Assembly: GCF_000316115.1 (NCBI RefSeq)
Contig: NZ_JH993797.1
Span: forward strand, 4,946,486 to 5,010,485
DNA from: Leptolyngbya sp. PCC 7375
Lineage (GTDB): Bacteria > Cyanobacteriota > Cyanobacteriia > Phormidesmidales > Phormidesmidaceae
DNA length: 64,000 bases
Direction of reading: 5' to 3'
The notes beneath the pieces are model-generated. The model did no database searches. It was not told the origin of the DNA and saw only the letters and a list, made by a program, of their open reading frames with translations. A program made the position numbers and the translations under genes. Shown here one piece after another: positions 60,689 to 64,000 of this stretch. Position 1 is the stretch's first letter, and every line of letters begins with the position of its first letter.

Positions 60689-62038
60689 TTAAAAACTCAA
60701 CTGCTGTTGAAAATATGTGCGATACACTTCACAACTGGGGATAGCCTGACAGCCTTTGACTGTTATGAGACCAAGACTTTCTAGGCGATACATAGTAACG
60801 GCGTCTAGTTCCACGCCATCTTCAGAAGAGATCACTTGTTTAAACGCGGTAGCTAGGCTCTGTTCTACTCTCAACAGAGCTAGATAGTTACGTAGATGAG
60901 TGCCATAAATCCCAGAGGGGGTAGAGGCTGTTTTGAGTAGGCTGGTAAGAGCTGTAGGCTGGGTAGCAAGATGGTAGAGAAAAACATTGACCAGATATGG
61001 GTGTCCTCCCACCAACTCTAATAGGGCTTCTCCCAATGTATTATTACGCTGCTCTAGGCCATAGCGAGCAACTAATTCGGCCACTTGATCAGCCGTAAAT
61101 CTGGGCAATTTAATTGCTTGACCAATATTGAAGGGTGATTGATTAATTTTTAATGGGACGTAAATTTCTGTAGAATGAACAATAACGATACGAAGGTTAC
61201 GCCAAAGAAAGTTCCATCGAGCTTTTTCATGCCAGGAGCGCAATAGTGGGAAAAAATCTTGGGCTACTTTAGGATGCTCAATCAGTCTCTCAGCCGCACC
61301 AATAATCAGTACGATGGGTGTTTTTCTATTCTCTAGGAGATATTCCTGATAATAGAGTTCACTGCTGACCTTGTGTCCCATGGATGCATCCCAATAATCA
61401 TCGAGTTTGGGGGGTAAATTTAGGGCTCGACTGGTTTGGGTGCAAAACCATTTTAGGAATGTGTCAATGCTGCTAAAAATGTCTTGATCAACGGTTTGCA
61501 AATCGAGATGTACCGTCTGATAGCTGTATTGGTGTGCGGATTGTATCAGACGAAACACCAGGGACGTTTTCCCCATTTTTTTGGGTGCTTTAATGCGCAG
61601 AAACCCACCAGGAAGCTGGATCTCTGAATAGGCTAAGTCTTCGCTGGGCAGACGCTTAATATACAGTGGAGATCCCGGTGGCAATGGCCCAGATGGGTAT
61701 AGTGGTTGAATCGAGCTTGTACCTAATTGTTTACTTAATACTGGTGATGTAGTAGACGTTGTAGCTGTCGTTGAAGGTATAGAGACAGTTTTTAGGTATT
61801 CGCGTAATACAAACAGCAAACTCTTTTTTGTGACCCGTTGTCCTAATGCTTGGGATATGGCACGCCATAGCTTATAGCCTGTGTCTTTAAGGTGGGCATC
61901 TCCATACCCTGACTGCCGGGCCATTTGATCATAGGTTTGCTTATTCCATGTTTGCCCTAAAACAATCCGCTCCGCTGGAGTAAGTTTACGTTTAAGTAGG
62001 CACTCTTCGATGGCAAGAAGAACTGCATCGGGGTTCAT
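60689..62038 (-). CDS. HTH + AAA-like (AAA_35 type) protein, paralogue 2
   Basis: Starting at the Met at 62038 (aligned with the start of paralogue 1), the protein has 449 residues. The HTH region (L-T-P-A-E-R-I-V-L-G-Q-T-W-N-K-Q-T-Y) is nearly identical to that of the 19803-21161 protein, whereas the Ser/Thr-rich linker (about 88-125) differs. Walker A is K-M-G-K-T-S-L near residue 157. The Walker B site again reads I-I-G-A-A-E-R instead of L-D-E-x-D-R, so loss of the acidic pair is shared by both copies. Upstream it has a two-unit 9-bp direct repeat at 62126-62150. A transcriptional or scaffold role is inferred. Confidence 0.8.
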   Translation of the reverse strand: MNPDAVLLAIEECLLKRKLTPAERIVLGQTWNKQTYDQMARQSGYGDAHLKDTGYKLWRAISQALGQRVTKKSLLFVLREYLKTVSIPSTTATTSTTSPVLSKQLGTSSIQPLYPSGPLPPGSPLYIKRLPSEDLAYSEIQLPGGFLRIKAPKKMGKTSLVFRLIQSAHQYSYQTVHLDLQTVDQDIFSSIDTFLKWFCTQTSRALNLPPKLDDYWDASMGHKVSSELYYQEYLLENRKTPIVLIIGAAERLIEHPKVAQDFFPLLRSWHEKARWNFLWRNLRIVIVHSTEIYVPLKINQSPFNIGQAIKLPRFTADQVAELVARYGLEQRNNTLGEALLELVGGHPYLVNVFLYHLATQPTALTSLLKTASTPSGIYGTHLRNYLALLRVEQSLATAFKQVISSEDGVELDAVTMYRLESLGLITVKGCQAIPSCEVYRTYFQQQLSF

Positions 62039-62125
62039 AGAAGGTAAAAAGACAGGAGGCAATCTACAGGAAACTACCTAATATTTTCGCATAAAAAATT
62101 AGGTCTCAAATAAATCATAAAGAGC

Positions 62126-62150
62126 TTTCCGACTTTTCCGACTTTTTTGG
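62126..62150 (-). promoter_or_regulatory. 9-bp direct repeat upstream of HTH-AAA paralogue 2
   Basis: On the minus strand AAAAGTCGGAAAAGTCGGAA has CGG cores 9 bp apart, identical in layout to 16592-16611. It is about 90-110 bp upstream of the HTH-AAA start at 62038, matching the position of the element before paralogue 1. Confidence 0.65.
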
Positions 62151-62554
62151 TTAGACATGTTCATACTTCGATACATTCTTTATTTCTCAAATCTCTATAG
62201 CGATCTCGTCGAATAATTTAAATACGGTACATGTAGCCGACAAATGCATTTTTCAACACAGCAGATTTTCTATGTTGTCTATAGATATTGATCGGCAAAT
62301 TGTTGGACTAACTTAAAACTCATGCTCAATCTTTGCTGTAATCTATTAGGCAAAGGCTATGGATTGTTGTATTTTGTGGGGTTTAATGTTTTGGATGGGA
62401 ACGTGAGCCGTGAGTAATGAGTAGGATTTCAGCGATAATAATCATTTGACTGCTTTCTTCTTTTATCCCAATCTTGAATCCTGGTGAACCACTAGCAGTT
62501 CATAGTTTCAAGCGTAGTGAATTCTCTCAAATTTTCTTCTGCTGTACAGGTGTT

Positions 62555-62575
62555 CAGACTTTTCCGTCTTTTTTG
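62555..62575 (-). promoter_or_regulatory. Degenerate 9-bp-period element
   Basis: On the minus strand AAAAAAGACGGAAAAGTCTG has the first unit intact and the second with CTG for CGG. It lies in the long intergenic region downstream of the WD40 gene. Confidence 0.45.
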
Positions 62576-62857
62576 CGAAAATTTATATAGCAGTCTTTTC
62601 TTAAAGGAGTAATCATTCTGTCGGGTTGACTACACTACATTCATGACAATTATGCCAAAACATATAGGCAGAACTCTTGCGTATACATAATGGTCTGTCT
62701 ATTATCATTGTTCAGTTCGAATACTTTTCTCCACCGGTAGCGTTTGTTACTGCTTTATCTATGATTCGCTGAGTGGCCTCCTCAAGGAGGCAACTTTAGA
62801 TTTAGTGAATTTGTTACTCTTTTTTATAGACGTTAGTTATCAAGCGTCAAGCGAGTT

Positions 62858-64000
62858 TCAGGTATTATTTTCAGTGCCTGGTAAACCTTGGCAGAGCGTG
62901 CGATCGCTATCCACCACGTCAACGTTTGTCCGCAAATAGTCAGCAATCCAGTCGCAGGCATAGCTCAGCTCATTTAAGGTCAACACCTCATCTAAAGACC
63001 AATGGGTAATGTTGCCATCTTCAGCAACGGTCAGTAATTCTCCATTGGGGCTAAATTTCACACTTTTGAAGCCTGCTCCATTGCCATAAAGGGTTTTGAT
63101 TTTGTTGCCATCTATAGACCATAGAACAAGGGTATTATCAGAGCCAGCGGTGGCTACCATTTGTCCATCAATGCTGAAATCTACCCCGAACAGGCCATTC
63201 GTATGGCCATCAAAGGTCCTGACCAATGTGCCATCCCAGCGCCAAAGCTTAGCGGTTTGATCAACACTGGCCGTGATAAAAAATTGACCGTCAGGGCTTA
63301 CCGATAGAGCAAAAATATCTGCACCATGGGCCTCAAGATCGTGGAGCAGCTCACCGTTTGTAGTATTCCAAATTTGAACGGTGCCTCCAGACCCCGATGA
63401 AACTAATTGCTGGCCATCTCGACTAAAGGCGACCCGATAGACGCGCCTCTGTTGGCCCTTCAAATGACGGATCAGTTGGCCCTCAACAGTCCATATTCGG
63501 ATGGAGCCATCTTCTGCACCAGCGGCAATGCGCTGACTATCGGGGCTAAAGGCAACATCCCACGACTGGAATTCGTGGCCCTCTAGATCTCGCAGAAACT
63601 GCCCATCCTGGGTCCATAGTCTTACAGTGCCAGTGGTTCCGACAGCGGCTATCATCTGTCCGTCTGGGCTAACATCAAACCCAAACAGGGTCCCTTGCTC
63701 TGCTTCCAGGTTAGTCACAATGTTGCGTTCTGTATCCCAGACCAAAGGCCTAGAACTATCACCAGAGACAATTTTTTCACCACTGGGACTGATCGCAATA
63801 TCCCACAAATCATCCCCCAGAAAGATAGTCTTAAGCAAAGGTGTTTCCCACTGTCTGAGTTCAGCCGTAGTGCCTGTCCCAGAGATGACAACAGAACGAC
63901 TATCAGTGGGAGAAAAGTTTAAGTTGCGAATATCACCTGGGGTTTGGACAATGCGCCAGGCAATTCCCTTTTTGCCCCAAATACGCAGGGTTTGATCCAA
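62858..64000 (-). CDS. WD40-repeat protein, 5' end outside window
   Basis: The frame is open to the window edge; 380 residues are visible. About eight WD40 blades can be followed, with F-S-P-D-S-Q-R-I-A, S-I-R-I-W, A-K-L-W-R-W and similar strands. It ends L-S-Y-A-C-D-W-I-A-D-Y-L-R-T-N and S-D-R-T-L-C, the C-terminal motif common in cyanobacterial WD40 proteins of STAND type, which usually carry an N-terminal NTPase. Whether this one has such a domain lies outside the window. Its place beside the HTH-AAA gene is suggestive but unproven. Confidence 0.8.
   Translation of the reverse strand: MDQTLRIWGKKGIAWRIVQTPGDIRNLNFSPTDSRSVVISGTGTTAELRQWETPLLKTIFLGDDLWDIAISPSGEKIVSGDSSRPLVWDTERNIVTNLEAEQGTLFGFDVSPDGQMIAAVGTTGTVRLWTQDGQFLRDLEGHEFQSWDVAFSPDSQRIAAGAEDGSIRIWTVEGQLIRHLKGQQRRVYRVAFSRDGQQLVSSGSGGTVQIWNTTNGELLHDLEAHGADIFALSVSPDGQFFITASVDQTAKLWRWDGTLVRTFDGHTNGLFGVDFSIDGQMVATAGSDNTLVLWSIDGNKIKTLYGNGAGFKSVKFSPNGELLTVAEDGNITHWSLDEVLTLNELSYACDWIADYLRTNVDVVDSDRTLCQGLPGTENNT

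Larger units (their letters stand above)
62039..62857. other. Long intergenic region with two direct-repeat elements
   Basis: About 800 bp of mostly AT-rich DNA between the HTH-AAA start and the WD40 gene's stop. Contains the elements at 62126-62150 and 62555-62575 and a short hairpin, GCCTCC-TCAA-GGAGGC, at 62776-62791. No gene was seen. Confidence 0.5.

Noticed and set aside
21250..62150. Plasmid-type iterons marking a replication origin
   Set aside because: The 9-bp repeats are dispersed in small groups in front of genes, not clustered in an array beside a rep gene.
1..64000. tRNA, rRNA or riboswitch genes
   Set aside because: Nothing with the required conserved sequence or cloverleaf was recognised by eye; a covariance-model search was not possible.

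Overview
The window looks like a cyanobacterial chromosome segment. HIP1-type GCGATCGC octamers are scattered through it, and several families are cyanobacterial (YraN, QueA and DnaG of cyanobacterial type, a ParA/glutaminase/dCache operon, vMAP-type HTH plus AAA-like proteins, a PatA/PatG protease, a WD40 protein ending in the usual cyanobacterial C-terminal motif). The moderate GC content and many decayed genes would suit an Acaryochloris-like organism, but the genus is a guess.

Layout. Positions 1-12 kb are mostly housekeeping: an amidohydrolase-like protein (cut by the window), a YdjM-like membrane protein, a GlpD-type dehydrogenase, a glycosyltransferase broken by stops beside a 10-bp tandem repeat, dnaG, a C39-type peptidase, yraN, queA and a HerA-like ATPase. 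Positions 12-19.5 kb hold an IS5-type relic, a compact ParA-glsA-dCache/HAMP/PAS operon, an inverted decayed copy of that operon and a Tat-exported amine oxidase. From about 19.8 to 62 kb the DNA is accessory, bounded by two directly oriented paralogues of an HTH + AAA-like protein.

The most striking locus is at 21.5-28.3 kb. It has a PatA-like subtilisin protease surrounded by nine small genes. Eight share a cyanobactin-like leader motif (P-V-D-R or close to it), and most have a PatA-type recognition pentapeptide ([GS]-[IV]-x-[AP]-S) just before a cysteine-rich C-terminal core. The cores fall into at least two cysteine-spacing classes (C5C5C4C and C6C8C6C-like). No YcaO cyclase, PatG macrocyclase or prenyltransferase is seen. 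I infer a cyanobactin-derived pathway that releases disulfide-rich or linear mini-proteins.

A second group, on the minus strand from 34.9 to 28.4 kb, encodes a lyase-fold protein lacking the MIO tripeptide, a deoxyhypusine-synthase-like/Rieske oxygenase fusion, an aminobutyraldehyde-type dehydrogenase and a methyltransferase. At 35.7-40.6 kb four plus-strand genes encode THxN-type domains, a beta-helix-like protein and a protein of five near-identical 49-residue repeats. A third group (57.7-40.9 kb, minus strand) is a dimodular NRPS (A-MT-PCP-C-A-PCP-TE) with methyltransferases, an alcohol dehydrogenase, a hydroxyacid dehydrogenase, an enolase-superfamily enzyme, a 2-oxoglutarate oxygenase, a saccharopine-dehydrogenase-like enzyme and a hydrolase. 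Amidinotransferase relics lie on both sides of the NRPS, and a PhyH oxygenase relic sits inside the operon. The window ends with an MscS-type channel, the second HTH-AAA paralogue and the 3' part of a WD40-repeat gene.

A short element, two or three copies of roughly AAGWCGGAA repeated every 9 bp, recurs in about a dozen intergenic spots. These include upstream of both HTH-AAA genes and the THxN operon, which suggests a shared regulator. No tRNA, rRNA or CRISPR array was recognised.
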